From: Nitrospira sp.
GTDB lineage: Bacteria > Nitrospirota > Nitrospiria > Nitrospirales > Nitrospiraceae
Assembly (NCBI GenBank): GCA_037045225.1
Contig: JBAOHZ010000009.1
Location: forward strand, 2,790,001-2,854,000
Direction of reading: 5' to 3'
DNA length: 64,000 bases
Shown here: piece by piece, positions 50,076-59,616 of the stretch
Layout of the letters: each line of letters opens with the position of its first letter
Position numbering within the stretch: the stretch's first letter is position 1
Notes under the pieces: model-generated
The model's database searches: none
What the model saw: only the letters and a program-made list of their open reading frames with translations
What the model was told of the DNA's origin: nothing
Program-made: the position numbers and the translations under genes

Positions 50076-51596
50076 TCAGAGTCGGTATAACTCCGTGTAT
50101 TTCGCGTCGAGGTAGCGTAGAAACGGTTCCGGGTTTACCCCACCGCCGGTGACGCGGCGAGCCAGATGATCAGGGGTGAACATGCGTCCCCACCGGTGGA
50201 TTTTCTGTTCGAGCCACCGTCGGAGTGGGAGAAGGTGTCCTGCCCGCATGTCCTCGTCCAGTTGTGGAAGTTCCTGCTGTGCCTGTTCAAAGAACTGCAC
50301 GGAATAGAGGTTTCCCAGAGTGTAGGTCGGAAAGTAGCCGAAGGCGCCCATGGACCAATGTACATCTTGCAGGACACCCTCGGCGTCCCGTTCCGGCACG
50401 ATACCCAAATACGACCGCATTTTCTCATTCCAGAGGCTAGGCAGATCATCGGGTTGTGCCCGCCCCTCAATAAGGGCCTGTTCAATCTCGACGCGTAACA
50501 TGATGTGTAAATTATAGGTTAATTCGTCGGCTTCGACGCGAATCAGCGAGGGGCTGGCCCGGTTGATGGCGGCGTAGAACCGGTCGAGGGGCACATCCGC
50601 CAACTGTTGCGGGAACGTGTGCTGCAGTATCGGGTAGAAGCAGTGCCAGAACGCACGGGAGCGGCCGACACAATTTTCCCAGAGGCGAGACTGGCTTTCG
50701 TGAAAGCCGAGTGACACGGACTCGCCCAGGGGAGTGCCATAGTACCGAGGGTCTAAGCCTTGATCGTACAGGCCGTGGCCCCCTTCATGGATGCAACTAA
50801 ACAGGCACGAGGGCAGATCTCTCTCGAAGACCCGTGTCGTCACCCGGACATCGGTCGGATGAAAAGAGGTCGTGAACGGATGAGCCGAGAGGTCGAGGCG
50901 CCCGCGGTCGAAGTCGTAGCCCATGGCGGTCAGCACCAGCCGCCCGAACTCGACCTGTTTGGCCTGGTCGAAGCTCTGGTGCAGGCAACGGTCGTCGATG
51001 GTGACGCGGCTGGCTTGAACGCGCTGTAAGAGCGGGACGAGGCGTCCACGAAGTTGCGCGAACAGCGGTGTCAGTTGGGCGATGGTGGCACCAGGCTCAT
51101 ACGCATCAAGGAGGGCATCGTAGGGTGAATCTCGGTATCCGAGGTACTCAGCCTCCTCACGCTTGAGGCCGAGGATCGTGTTCAGCGACGGCAAGAACTT
51201 CGCAAAGCGATTCTCTTCTCGGGCGCTCACCCAGGCCTGCTGAGCCAAGGAACATTCGCGGCTGAGGCGGATCACAAAGTCGGATGGAAGTTTCTTGCCC
51301 CGACTGAAGTCGCGCCAGGTTTCTCGCAACAGAGACCGGGAAGGTTCATCCCAACTCTCGGCGGCCTGTCCGGTCGAGGGATCGATCCATTCGGTCAGCA
51401 GTGCTTCGAGCTCGGCGGACACGAGCTTCTGGTGAGCGAGGCCTTCCAGCGTCGCGATTTGCTCCGCGCGTGCCGCTCCGCCGCCAGCGGGCATATATGT
51501 TTCCTGGTCCCAGGAGAGTACCGCGGCCGCGCTTTGGATGCGCCGAATTTCCAGCAAACGTGTTGTCAACGGTTCCAATGTCGCCAGTGTCTTCAC
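50076..51596 (-). CDS. Carboxypeptidase Taq, peptidase M32
   Basis: 506 aa, the standard M32 length. The zinc site is IHEGGHGLYDQGL (HExxH) with the third ligand in LGFHESQSRLWENCVG. N-terminal helices include SAAAVLSWDQETYMPAGG, a family motif. It is a cytoplasmic metallocarboxypeptidase that trims peptide C-termini. It diverges from the O-methyltransferase gene. Confidence 0.95.
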   Translation of the reverse strand: MKTLATLEPLTTRLLEIRRIQSAAAVLSWDQETYMPAGGGAARAEQIATLEGLAHQKLVSAELEALLTEWIDPSTGQAAESWDEPSRSLLRETWRDFSRGKKLPSDFVIRLSRECSLAQQAWVSAREENRFAKFLPSLNTILGLKREEAEYLGYRDSPYDALLDAYEPGATIAQLTPLFAQLRGRLVPLLQRVQASRVTIDDRCLHQSFDQAKQVEFGRLVLTAMGYDFDRGRLDLSAHPFTTSFHPTDVRVTTRVFERDLPSCLFSCIHEGGHGLYDQGLDPRYYGTPLGESVSLGFHESQSRLWENCVGRSRAFWHCFYPILQHTFPQQLADVPLDRFYAAINRASPSLIRVEADELTYNLHIMLRVEIEQALIEGRAQPDDLPSLWNEKMRSYLGIVPERDAEGVLQDVHWSMGAFGYFPTYTLGNLYSVQFFEQAQQELPQLDEDMRAGHLLPLRRWLEQKIHRWGRMFTPDHLARRVTGGGVNPEPFLRYLDAKYTELYRL

Positions 51597-51682
51597 CTTC
51601 GAGCTCCTTCTCCGGGGACGTCCATGTTATGATTCCGCGGCCGGTGCGAATTGTCGCACAACTCTCTTCTGGAGTGAAACCG

Positions 51683-52333
51683 ATGACTGACCTCGTATTG
51701 CCAAGGATCGACGCCTATGCGGCTGCCGTTTCATTGCCTGAAACATCCACGCGCCGTGCGCTCCGTGAGGAAACGGAACGGACGATGGAGTTTGCGCGGA
51801 TGCTGGTCGGCCCCCTCGAGGGCGCGTTCTTGCACATGATGACTCGTCTCGTGCAGGCCACGCGTGTGTTGGAGATCGGCATGTTCACGGGGTATAGCGC
51901 CCTCTGTTTTGCGGAAGCGTTACCCGATCAGGGCCGGGTGATTACGTGCGATGTCGATGCCGAGTCGGCGGCGGTGGCTCGGCGATTTTTTGCGCAATCC
52001 CCCCATGGCCGAAAGATCGAGATCCGTATGGGGCCGGCATTGGAGACCATGGCGGAACTCACGGGTCCCTTCGATCTTATCTTTATCGATGCCGACAAAC
52101 TGAACTATGTGAACTATTACCGCCGGGCGCTGGAGTTGTTGTCCCCGCGCGGGGTCATTCTCATCGACAATGTGTTGTGGGACGGTGATGTCCTAGTGGA
52201 GCCGCCCCCGGATGAGCGTACTGCGGCGATTCAGGAGCTTAACCGGGTCGTCAGGGCGGATACGCGGGTGTCCGCAGTGTTGGCGACCATCCGGGACGGT
52301 ATTTGGATTATCACGCCGGCACCAACCGCCTAG
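51683..52333 (+). CDS. SAM-dependent O-methyltransferase, CCoAOMT-like
   Basis: 216 aa from the ATG at 51683, with GGAGTG 6 nt upstream; the longer frame runs back over the carboxypeptidase gene. SAM-binding motif I is VLEIGMFTGYSALCFAEAL. The metal/substrate loop FDLIFIDADKLNYVNYYRRA and ILIDNVLWDGDV are diagnostic of class I catechol/caffeoyl-CoA-type O-methyltransferases. The acceptor is unknown. It stands before a DMT permease with 67 nt between. Confidence 0.9.
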   Translation: MTDLVLPRIDAYAAAVSLPETSTRRALREETERTMEFARMLVGPLEGAFLHMMTRLVQATRVLEIGMFTGYSALCFAEALPDQGRVITCDVDAESAAVARRFFAQSPHGRKIEIRMGPALETMAELTGPFDLIFIDADKLNYVNYYRRALELLSPRGVILIDNVLWDGDVLVEPPPDERTAAIQELNRVVRADTRVSAVLATIRDGIWIITPAPTA

Positions 52334-52400
52334 ACCTCTAGAGTGCGGGGCTCGCGGTTCGTTGCATGCCACGTGTGTCGTGAATTGAGGCAGTCCGTAG

Positions 52401-53312
52401 ATGCAGAAACCATCGGTGTTCGCCGCCTATACCGCGTTGACCGCCTCGGCGCTGGTCTGGGGCGGGTCGATTGTCGGGCAGAAGCTGGCGCTGGGCGCGT
52501 TTTCGGCAGTGGAGACGTCCCTGTTGCGCGGCTTCGGCGCGCTGGTGATCCTGATTCCTCTCTGGTGGTGGGCCGAAGGTGGCCGCACGACGTTCACCAC
52601 TCGCGATCTTAAGGTGCTGTCGCTGCTGGGCCTCGGGGTATTGGGCAACCATCTGCTCACGCTGTTCGGGCTGCGCTACATCGGCGCTGCGACCGCCGGC
52701 GTGATTATCGGTGCCAGCCCGGCCATTACCGCACTGCTGTCTTCCTTGCTCGTGCGTGATATTCCGTTCAAGACGGTGGCGGCCGGTTGTGCGGTTTCGT
52801 TTGCCGGGGTGGCACTGGTGTCCGGCGTCGGAGGGCAGGCTCCGAGCGGGGACAATCCCTGGTTGGGCGGCACCTTGGTGCTACTGGGATTGGTCAGTTG
52901 GGCGCTGTATTCCATCGGTGGCCGGCAGGTGATGGAGCGTCTCTCGCCGTTGACCGTGAATTGGACCACACTCCTCCTGTCGCTCTTGTTGCAGATTCCG
53001 CTGCTCTGGACTGATCAGAAGCTGCTTCTCACTGGTATGAGCGTGGTCCCGGTCTCCGGGTGGCTGGCGTTGCTGTATCTCATCGTATTTGCCACAGCCT
53101 TGGGGCAGCAGGCCTGGTTGTATGGCGTGCAAGGGGTCGGTCCTTCCCGGGCCGGCGTATTCGTCAACCTTATCCCAGTGTCAGCCCTCCTGTTATCCGC
53201 CGTCGTGTTGGGTGAGGCGATCGGCCTCCGCGAGATCGTGGGCATTGCGCTTATCCTTGCCGGCGTCTGGTTGGTCGGTTGGCAATCGGCTCGGCTAAAG
53301 CAATCGATCTAA
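52401..53312 (+). CDS. DMT-superfamily transporter, EamA type
   Basis: 303 aa with ten predicted helices arranged as two EamA repeats: LTASALVWGGSIVGQKLALG and GFGALVILIPLWWW in the first half, GLVSWALYSIGGRQVMERLS in the second. The family exports or imports metabolites across the inner membrane. No substrate can be assigned from sequence. The neighbouring methyltransferase may or may not be related. Confidence 0.9.
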   Translation: MQKPSVFAAYTALTASALVWGGSIVGQKLALGAFSAVETSLLRGFGALVILIPLWWWAEGGRTTFTTRDLKVLSLLGLGVLGNHLLTLFGLRYIGAATAGVIIGASPAITALLSSLLVRDIPFKTVAAGCAVSFAGVALVSGVGGQAPSGDNPWLGGTLVLLGLVSWALYSIGGRQVMERLSPLTVNWTTLLLSLLLQIPLLWTDQKLLLTGMSVVPVSGWLALLYLIVFATALGQQAWLYGVQGVGPSRAGVFVNLIPVSALLLSAVVLGEAIGLREIVGIALILAGVWLVGWQSARLKQSI

Positions 53313-53562
53313 CCTCTTTCCCGATTTCTTGCGGGACCAGTCACGAGAACGGTTCATTCCCCAGAACAGAACGCTTAGGGCCTTCACACGAGTTGGTGTG
53401 CCCGCGACCTGCCGTCCGCTCCATGTCGAGGGATCATCGTTTCCAGGGGATGGCTGTAGTATGATTGTAGCCGCTCATTGTGGTGGCAGAGCTTGCCCTG
53501 TCACGAGTGCCTCCGCCAATCGTTGGGGGCAGCCATTATCCTCGATCAGGTTGGAGACGGCC

Positions 53563-55092
53563 ATGGTTGAAGAAGTTGATGATGGGAGCACGCCGGCCAT
53601 CATCTCGACCACTGCAGCGGGAATCATCACGGGTTTCAACCATGCGGCAGAGAGATTGCTGGGAGTTGATGCGACGCAGGTTGTCGGCCAGGTGACCCCG
53701 GTCGTGTTTCATGACCCGACCGAGCTGGTGGGCCGGATGGCAGCGAAGTCTATCCCACCCGACATGACGGAACGACATCAATTTGGCATGCTCGTTGAGC
53801 GGGTCACGGTCGGGCATGTGTGCGAGGAGGAATGGACCTACGTGCATCGGGATGGGTATCGTTTCCCCGTCGTCCTCTCGGTCAGTGCGGTACCGGGCGG
53901 CACGGGTCAGGTGGCGGGCTACTGCATGGTCGCGCAGGATAGACGCGGACAATTGCGTGCGGCGGAAAAATTGCGCCGGCAGGCTGAGTGGTTGGATTTG
54001 GCCAACGACGCGATTCTGGTTCGGGATTTGGAGCGGGACACGATTACGTATTGGAACGATGGTGCGGTGCGTTTGTATGGGTGGAGTGCAAAGGACGCGT
54101 TGGGTGCCTATATTCATGATTTTTTGAGGACGCAGTTTCCCTTGCCGCTGGGGGAGATCAAACGGGAATTCCTGAGAAACGGATATTGGAGTGGTGAACT
54201 GCGGCACACGACTCGTGCCGGAACGGCCATCACGGTCTCGAGCCGATGGACGTTGTTGCGTGATTCGGAGGGCGTGCCCAGCGGTAGTCTTGAAATGAAT
54301 ACGGATATCACCGAACAACAACGGGCTCAGGAGGCCCTGAGCCGTGCCCATGAGGAATTGGAACAGCGGGTCACAGAGCGCACGGCTGCGTTGAGCGAGG
54401 CCAATGAGCGTCTTCGCGTGCTCTCCCGCCGGTTGATGGAGGTGCAGGAGTTGGAGCGCCGGGCGATTGCCCGCGATTTGCACGATGAGATCGGGCAGGC
54501 GCTGACGGCGGTCAAGTTGAACCTGCGGGAACTGCGCACGCTCCCGAATTGCGAGCCTGTCGAGGAGCCGATCGCGGATAGCTTGGAGATTCTGGCACAA
54601 GTGCTTCAGCGTGTTCGTAGTCTGGCATTGGATCTGAGGCCCGCCCTCCTGGATGAATTGGGGTTGGTTCCCGCTCTCCGGTGGTACGTCGGCAGACAAG
54701 CCGAACGCGCCGGGTGGGAAATGCAGTTTACCGCGGAAGGGGTTTTCGCTCGGCCTTCCCCGGACATCGAAATTGCCTGCTTCCGCCTCGCGCAGGAAGC
54801 GCTTACGAATGTGGCACGCCACTCACAGGCCAGGAAGGTCGACGTCCGACTGGAGATGGAGGCGCAAGCGCTGATCCTTGTCATTTGCGATGATGGAGTC
54901 GGCTTCGATCCGGAGGCGGTGCGCACCGGGGCTCGAGCGGGCACGAGTGTCGGCCTGTCCGGGATGGAGGAACGCGTACGGCTGACCAGCGGGCAGTTCA
55001 CCATCGCGTCAGCGCCCGGTGAAGGAACGGAGGTTCGGGCGGTCTTCCCGATCCATGTTCAGTCGGATGGCGCGCGAGAGGTGTCTCGATGA
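53563..55092 (+). CDS. PAS-domain sensor histidine kinase, NarL/NarX-type
   Basis: 509 aa from the ATG at 53563, preceded by GGAG; the frame extends further left but without features. Two PAS domains come first: STTAAGIITGFNHAAERLLG and AEWLDLANDAILVRDLERDT. A coiled coil follows (AHEELEQRVTERTAALSEAN). HisKA_3 has the phospho-acceptor His in RAIARDLHDEIGQALTAVKL. The HATPase domain contains VICDDGVGFDP and GLSGMEERVRLTSG. There is no membrane helix, so the sensor is cytosolic. It overlaps the response-regulator gene by 4 nt. Confidence 0.92.
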   Translation: MVEEVDDGSTPAIISTTAAGIITGFNHAAERLLGVDATQVVGQVTPVVFHDPTELVGRMAAKSIPPDMTERHQFGMLVERVTVGHVCEEEWTYVHRDGYRFPVVLSVSAVPGGTGQVAGYCMVAQDRRGQLRAAEKLRRQAEWLDLANDAILVRDLERDTITYWNDGAVRLYGWSAKDALGAYIHDFLRTQFPLPLGEIKREFLRNGYWSGELRHTTRAGTAITVSSRWTLLRDSEGVPSGSLEMNTDITEQQRAQEALSRAHEELEQRVTERTAALSEANERLRVLSRRLMEVQELERRAIARDLHDEIGQALTAVKLNLRELRTLPNCEPVEEPIADSLEILAQVLQRVRSLALDLRPALLDELGLVPALRWYVGRQAERAGWEMQFTAEGVFARPSPDIEIACFRLAQEALTNVARHSQARKVDVRLEMEAQALILVICDDGVGFDPEAVRTGARAGTSVGLSGMEERVRLTSGQFTIASAPGEGTEVRAVFPIHVQSDGAREVSR

Positions 55093-55742
55093 ACAGGATC
55101 AGAGTTCTGCTGGCAGAGGATCATACGCTGGTACGGGCCGGGTTTCGGGCGTTGCTGGAGAAGCTGGACGGCATTCTAGTCGTCGGGGAAGTGAGCGATG
55201 GTCTAGAGGCCTTAAAGGTTTCGAAGGAGATTGTTCCGGATGTGGTCTTGATGGACATTGCGATGCCGGGCATGAACGGACTGGAAGCAACGAGTCGCAT
55301 GCGACAGGAATGTCCGCGGACGAAAGTGTTGATGCTGTCGATGTATACCAACGAAGAATATCTCAAGGAAGCCTTGCGAGCAGGCGCATCCGGCTACCTG
55401 CTCAAAGATGCCGATCGAGCGGAGCTTGAACTGGCTATCAAGACGGTGCGTCGCGGGGAGACGTATTTGACACCCGCGGTAGCGAAGTTTACTCTTGAAG
55501 CCTACTGCCGCCAGGATGATTCGAGGACCGGCCCATTAGGGAAATTGACGGGACGTCAACGTGAGATACTTCAGCTCATTGCCGAAGGCTGTTCAACCAA
55601 GCAGATCGCCCAGCGCCTTGATCTGAGCGTCAAGACCGTAGAGACTCACCGCGCACAATTGATGGAACGCTTAGAGATTCACGATGTGCCAGGCCTTGTC
55701 CGCTTGGCCATTCGGACGGGACTGGTTCAGCCTGATGCATGA
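55089..55742 (+). CDS. LuxR/NarL-type response regulator, partner of the upstream kinase
   Basis: 217 aa. Receiver domain with VLLAEDHTLVRAGFRALLEK, phospho-acceptor in DVVLMDIAMPGMNG, and GYLLKDADRAELELAIKTV. LuxR helix-turn-helix: LTGRQREILQLIAEGCSTKQ, then RLDLSVKTVETHRAQLMERL. The ATG overlaps the kinase stop (ATGA), so the two form a two-component pair. Regulon unknown. Confidence 0.95.
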   Translation: MNRIRVLLAEDHTLVRAGFRALLEKLDGILVVGEVSDGLEALKVSKEIVPDVVLMDIAMPGMNGLEATSRMRQECPRTKVLMLSMYTNEEYLKEALRAGASGYLLKDADRAELELAIKTVRRGETYLTPAVAKFTLEAYCRQDDSRTGPLGKLTGRQREILQLIAEGCSTKQIAQRLDLSVKTVETHRAQLMERLEIHDVPGLVRLAIRTGLVQPDA

Positions 55743-55947
55743 GGGATGACCGTGGATTGTGTACAAGTGTGCGCAAGTTCCCTTTCAGCCTGTCGTTCAG
55801 CCCCTCAGGTATAATTTGGTGGACAGCTCAGGGAATCCCCTATTACCCCCCGTGGTCCAGCATGCGATTAGTAACTGCCGCTTGTAGGGAGCTGTGTGTG
55901 CGAATATCGGCCTCGCATCCGATGATCCGCCCCCACGTTTTGATGGC

Positions 55948-57018
55948 ATGAAAACGCTACGAGTGGGCGTCATCGGCGCTGGGGCGTTCGCTGAAACATG
56001 CCACGTGCCCGGACTGCAGTCGCATCCGCAGGCTGAGGTGGTTGTGCTGTGTGGACGGGATGAGTCTCGTACTCGTGCCGTGGCGCAACGACTCGGTGTG
56101 CCGGAAACCTCCCTCGACTACGAAGGCCTGTGTGCCCGCCCCGACATTGATGCGGTGACCATTGCGACGCCGAACGCGCTGCATGCTCGCCAGGCCTTGG
56201 CTGCTTTTGCCGCCGGGAAGCATGTCTTCTGTGAGAAACCACTGGGAATGAACGTCGCGGAAGCCGCGAGCATGCTTCGAGCCGCAGAACAGAGTCAAAA
56301 GATTCACCAGGTCGCATTTACGTATCGATATTTGTATGGGGTGCAAGAGCTGAGGCGTCGATTGTTGAACGGGGAGATCGGAGACCCGTATTACGTCTCG
56401 GTGCACTTTGATTCGTGGGATGGGATGAACCCGGAAGCCACGATCGGTTTTCGTGATCAGCTAGCCGTTGCGGGTGGCGGCGTGCTTTATGACGTCGGGT
56501 CTCATCTGTTCGACATCGTGGGGTTTGTGCTCGGGCCGATTGAGGCTGTCACCGGCAGTACCGTCCTGGTCCCGAGGGAACGTCCGGATCCCAGTACTGG
56601 AAGGCTCACTCCGGTCGAGACGGATGATATTGCGTCGGCGTCCTTCCTCTGCAGGAATGGAGTTCGTGGACAGTTGTTCGCGAGTCGTGCGACACCGGAC
56701 TCCGGCGAGAAATCTTACATCAAGGTGGTCGGGCAGCGCGGCGCGCTCAAGGCCTCATTGAGCCGCGGTGCAGTCGATGTGTTGAAGGTGTCGCGTCCCA
56801 CACGGCCGGCCTGGGAGGTCGTGCCCTTGCCCGAAGAGGCTTCTGATGGCCGGCCCCATTGCCTGGCGCGCATGATGCGGAGTTTTGTTGAGGCCTGCCT
56901 GCAGGGGCGCTTGAATCGTGAAGTCGATGCCTCGTTTATGGATGGGTACGCCGTTCAGCAAGCGCTTTCCGCCGTACTCGATACCGCTCCTCGGCAGCCG
57001 TGGATTCATCTAAAGTGA
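55948..57018 (+). CDS. Gfo/Idh/MocA-family NAD(P)-dependent oxidoreductase
   Basis: 356 aa from the ATG at 55948. The N-terminal Rossmann motif is VGVIGAGAFAETCHVPGLQS. The family motif HVFCEKPLGMNVAEA carries the conserved EKP lysine. A C-terminal alpha/beta domain binds substrate (GGGVLYDVGSHLFDIVGFVL). Such enzymes oxidise or reduce sugars and sugar nucleotides. Its place before the glycosyltransferase cluster suggests a sugar-precursor role, which is inference. An upstream start at 55894 adds 18 unlikely residues. Confidence 0.9.
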   Translation: MKTLRVGVIGAGAFAETCHVPGLQSHPQAEVVVLCGRDESRTRAVAQRLGVPETSLDYEGLCARPDIDAVTIATPNALHARQALAAFAAGKHVFCEKPLGMNVAEAASMLRAAEQSQKIHQVAFTYRYLYGVQELRRRLLNGEIGDPYYVSVHFDSWDGMNPEATIGFRDQLAVAGGGVLYDVGSHLFDIVGFVLGPIEAVTGSTVLVPRERPDPSTGRLTPVETDDIASASFLCRNGVRGQLFASRATPDSGEKSYIKVVGQRGALKASLSRGAVDVLKVSRPTRPAWEVVPLPEEASDGRPHCLARMMRSFVEACLQGRLNREVDASFMDGYAVQQALSAVLDTAPRQPWIHLK

Positions 57019-57411
57019 AGGGCGCTCGGTAAGACCGCTCCGGCTCCCGCATGCTTGGAGAGGGGATTGATGGCGTGGGACGCCATCGCGTCGATGGTGG
57101 GAGGCGAGAAAATAAGTATTTTTCGCCCGTCAGTGGGTGGCATGCTACGATTTGTAGCTGGAGTGCATCCAACGGCCTTTGCCCACAGCCTGCGACGGGG
57201 GCGGTCTGCTTCTGAAGGAAAGGGCTCCGTTCCGGGTACGTGGCTTCCGCATGGTGCACACTACTTCCCGTGGCTTTCTTACCGTGCCGCAGCGTGGGAC
57301 GCGCCGTTCGGTCGTACGAGAGTGGCCGTCGACAATTCGGCAAGGCAAATCGCCAGGTGGGGTGCTCACCAGATGTATGGCTTCACTTTTGACTAGGGGG
57401 CTGTGACGGTT
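57019..57411. other. Intergenic region with two hairpins
   Basis: 393 nt. GATGGCGT (57069-57076) pairs perfectly with ACGCCATC (57080-57087). A second hairpin at 57103-57127 pairs GGCGAGAAA with TTTTTCGCC. A 113-residue frame (57055-57396) crosses the region but has no family-like features and a skewed composition, so I do not call it a gene. Confidence 0.45.
57103..57127 (+). terminator. Possible terminator after the oxidoreductase gene
   Basis: The stem GGCGAGAAA / TTTTTCGCC has nine pairs, one of them G-U, around a loop of about 7 nt. The run of T is inside the 3' arm, so it is only a moderate intrinsic terminator candidate. It lies about 85 nt past the oxidoreductase stop. Confidence 0.35.
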
Positions 57412-58689
57412 ATGAGCGAGACCAGCGCGAAACCGCAATGCGAACCAGGGGCTGGGGAAATGGGTGCACTGCCTGTTGAACGTCCCTTGGTCAGTGTGGT
57501 GATTCCAACCTATAAGCGGGCACAGCTCCTCAGGAAAGCCATTATTTCTGCACTGGCGCAGGAGAAATCCGGTGAACTCTTCGACATGGAGATCATCGTG
57601 GTGGATGATTGTTCGCCGGATGACACCCCTCAAGTGGCGGCGGAATTTCCGCAAGTCCAGTACCTGCGATTGCAGAAGAATAGCGGGGCATCAGGGGCTC
57701 GCAATGCGGGCATTAAGCGGGCAAGAGGTAAATATGTGGCGCTCCTGGACGACGACGACGAATTCCTCACGCACAAGCTGATGGTGCAGGTTCCGATTCT
57801 TGAGGCGCATCCTGAGGTCGGCGTGCTGTATGGCCAAAGTGTCGTGACCGGCAGTGAGGTCCCCCTCTTGCTCTGGCCCGAGTGGGGTCCATCCGGAAAC
57901 GTCCTGGAGGCGTTTGTCACCACGACCGACGACTTTCTACATCCGCCCACATGGCTCGTCAGGCGAGAGTTGTTCGAACGTGCAGGGTATTTCGATGAGA
58001 CGAAAGCCGGGATGGAACATTATGACATGGCGCTCAGAATCGCCGCGCTGACACCCTGGATGTTTCTTGCCGGCGGGCCGGTTGCGCGCGGGCGTTACTC
58101 GCAACAAGGGCTATGGTACAGCACGATTGTAAACGGTACCAACGAACAGCAACTCCCGCGGATTGTCGAAGCCGCGCTGGAACGGTTGCCCGCCACAGCG
58201 GAAGCGGATCGTGTGAGGCGAAAGGCTCGGGCCGCCGTGTGCGCAAGTATTGCTCACCAACGGTGGTGGAGCGGCGGGGGATTGAAGCCGACTCGCGAGC
58301 ATCTGCTGATGTCGCTTCGTGCCGCGCCCTGGTTGCTGCAGGAGCCGGCAGTATTGGATTGGCTGAAGCGTGTCGCCGGTACGTCGGCGGCTGCGTCGAC
58401 GAATCCGGTTCGCGAAGTGAAGTCCTTGTGGGAGGACATCGGGCGTGCCATTGCCGCCGGTCCGGCTCCTTCCGCCCCTCCCACACGTCGGCTGCTGGGA
58501 GAGTTGCTGGAGGCGGCCGCCACGACGCTTCAGAGCGGTTCCCCTCGGATGGCCAGGGTGGTGGCGCTCAGTGCATTGTTCCAGGATCCCGGCTACTGGG
58601 TGCAGTGGGGGCGGTTGGCGAATGTCTATCGACTTGCCTTCCAGTCTCCACGCGTCGCGGAGGCCGCATCTGTGGGTTCCAGTCGATAG
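57412..58689 (+). CDS. Glycosyltransferase family 2
   Basis: 425 aa from the ATG at 57412 (a GTG at 57403 is also possible). The GT-A fold is clear: LVSVVIPTYKRAQLLRKAI, MEIIVVDDCSPDDTPQV, NSGASGARNAGIKRARGKYV, and the metal-binding acidic run LLDDDDEFL. Residues after about 290 form a helical C-terminal region not typical of the core. It probably transfers a sugar during surface-glycan assembly, consistent with the ABC exporter downstream. Acceptor and donor unknown. Confidence 0.9.
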   Translation: MSETSAKPQCEPGAGEMGALPVERPLVSVVIPTYKRAQLLRKAIISALAQEKSGELFDMEIIVVDDCSPDDTPQVAAEFPQVQYLRLQKNSGASGARNAGIKRARGKYVALLDDDDEFLTHKLMVQVPILEAHPEVGVLYGQSVVTGSEVPLLLWPEWGPSGNVLEAFVTTTDDFLHPPTWLVRRELFERAGYFDETKAGMEHYDMALRIAALTPWMFLAGGPVARGRYSQQGLWYSTIVNGTNEQQLPRIVEAALERLPATAEADRVRRKARAAVCASIAHQRWWSGGGLKPTREHLLMSLRAAPWLLQEPAVLDWLKRVAGTSAAASTNPVREVKSLWEDIGRAIAAGPAPSAPPTRRLLGELLEAAATTLQSGSPRMARVVALSALFQDPGYWVQWGRLANVYRLAFQSPRVAEAASVGSSR

Positions 58690-58725
58690 CGCCTGTACGT
58701 AAGTCAACTCCGGGCAGAGTCGTCC

Positions 58726-59601
58726 ATGAAACTGAGTGTGATAGTTCCCTGTTGGAATGCGGCGCCAACGATCGAAGACGTGTTCCGCGGCCTGCTCGAT
58801 CAGGCGTGGTCGGATGAGTGGGAAGTGATTGTCGCGGATAACGGCTCGACGGACGATCTCCGGCACGTTGTCGCGCGCTATGAGGGGCAGTTACCCGGTC
58901 TACGTATCGTGGATGCATCCGCCAGGCGAGGCGCCGCGCACGCCAGAAACGTGGGTGTCAAGGCTGCGACAGGGGAAGGGGTATTGTTCTGCGATGCGGA
59001 TGACGTTCCTGGCTCAGGCTGGGCCGCTGCGATGGAGTCGGCTCTACGCAGATATGAGTTTGTCGCCTGTCGCCTGGATTTCGAGCAGCTCAATCCTCCG
59101 TCGCTTCGAACGGCACGTCAACATACACAGGCCACTGCACTGCAGCAGTTCCGCTTCTTGCCGTTTCCGCATGCCGGCGCCGGAACGTTGGGGATCACGC
59201 GGGTGCTGCATGAGGCAGTGGGCGGATTTGATGAAGCGATTCCAATTTGTGAAGATGTCGACTATTGTATGAGAATCCAGCAGCAGGGGACGAAGTTGAC
59301 GTTTGTTCCCGAGGCGGTGCTGCATTGCCGCCTGCGCGGAAGTGCCCGAGGCGCCTATGTTCAAGCCTCGCGTTATGCGGAGTACGAGGTGTTCCTGTAC
59401 AAGAGATATGGCCTGCGATCTTCCTCAGAGTGGTGGCGATGGCGTCAGTACGGACAAGCTTGGCGGTTTCTCTTAACGCGTGTTCCGGAATTGCTCCGGA
59501 CCCCGGAAGGAAAAGCGATGTTGTGGTGGCGACTTGGCCGTCTGATGGGATCGCTCAAAGGCAGTCTGCGGTTTTGGGCACCTCCGGCCATGGTGGAGTA
59601 G
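58726..59601 (+). CDS. Glycosyltransferase family 2 (second copy)
   Basis: 291 aa. The motifs LSVIVPCWNAAPTIEDVFRG, WEVIVADNGSTDDLRHVVAR and GAAHARNVGVKAATGEGVLF are followed by the D-x-D equivalent CDADDVPG. ICEDVDYCMRIQQQGTKLTF is a typical later GT2 motif with the catalytic ED. It is only weakly similar to the preceding GT2, so they probably add different residues. Co-directional with the deacetylase and export genes. Confidence 0.9.
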   Translation: MKLSVIVPCWNAAPTIEDVFRGLLDQAWSDEWEVIVADNGSTDDLRHVVARYEGQLPGLRIVDASARRGAAHARNVGVKAATGEGVLFCDADDVPGSGWAAAMESALRRYEFVACRLDFEQLNPPSLRTARQHTQATALQQFRFLPFPHAGAGTLGITRVLHEAVGGFDEAIPICEDVDYCMRIQQQGTKLTFVPEAVLHCRLRGSARGAYVQASRYAEYEVFLYKRYGLRSSSEWWRWRQYGQAWRFLLTRVPELLRTPEGKAMLWWRLGRLMGSLKGSLRFWAPPAMVE

Positions 59602-59616
59602 CGGTAGAACCAACCG

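Noticed and set aside
57055..57396. 113-residue frame between the oxidoreductase and the first glycosyltransferase
   Set aside because: No recognisable domain and arginine-rich, low-complexity-like content; it crosses two hairpins. It remains possible but unsupported.
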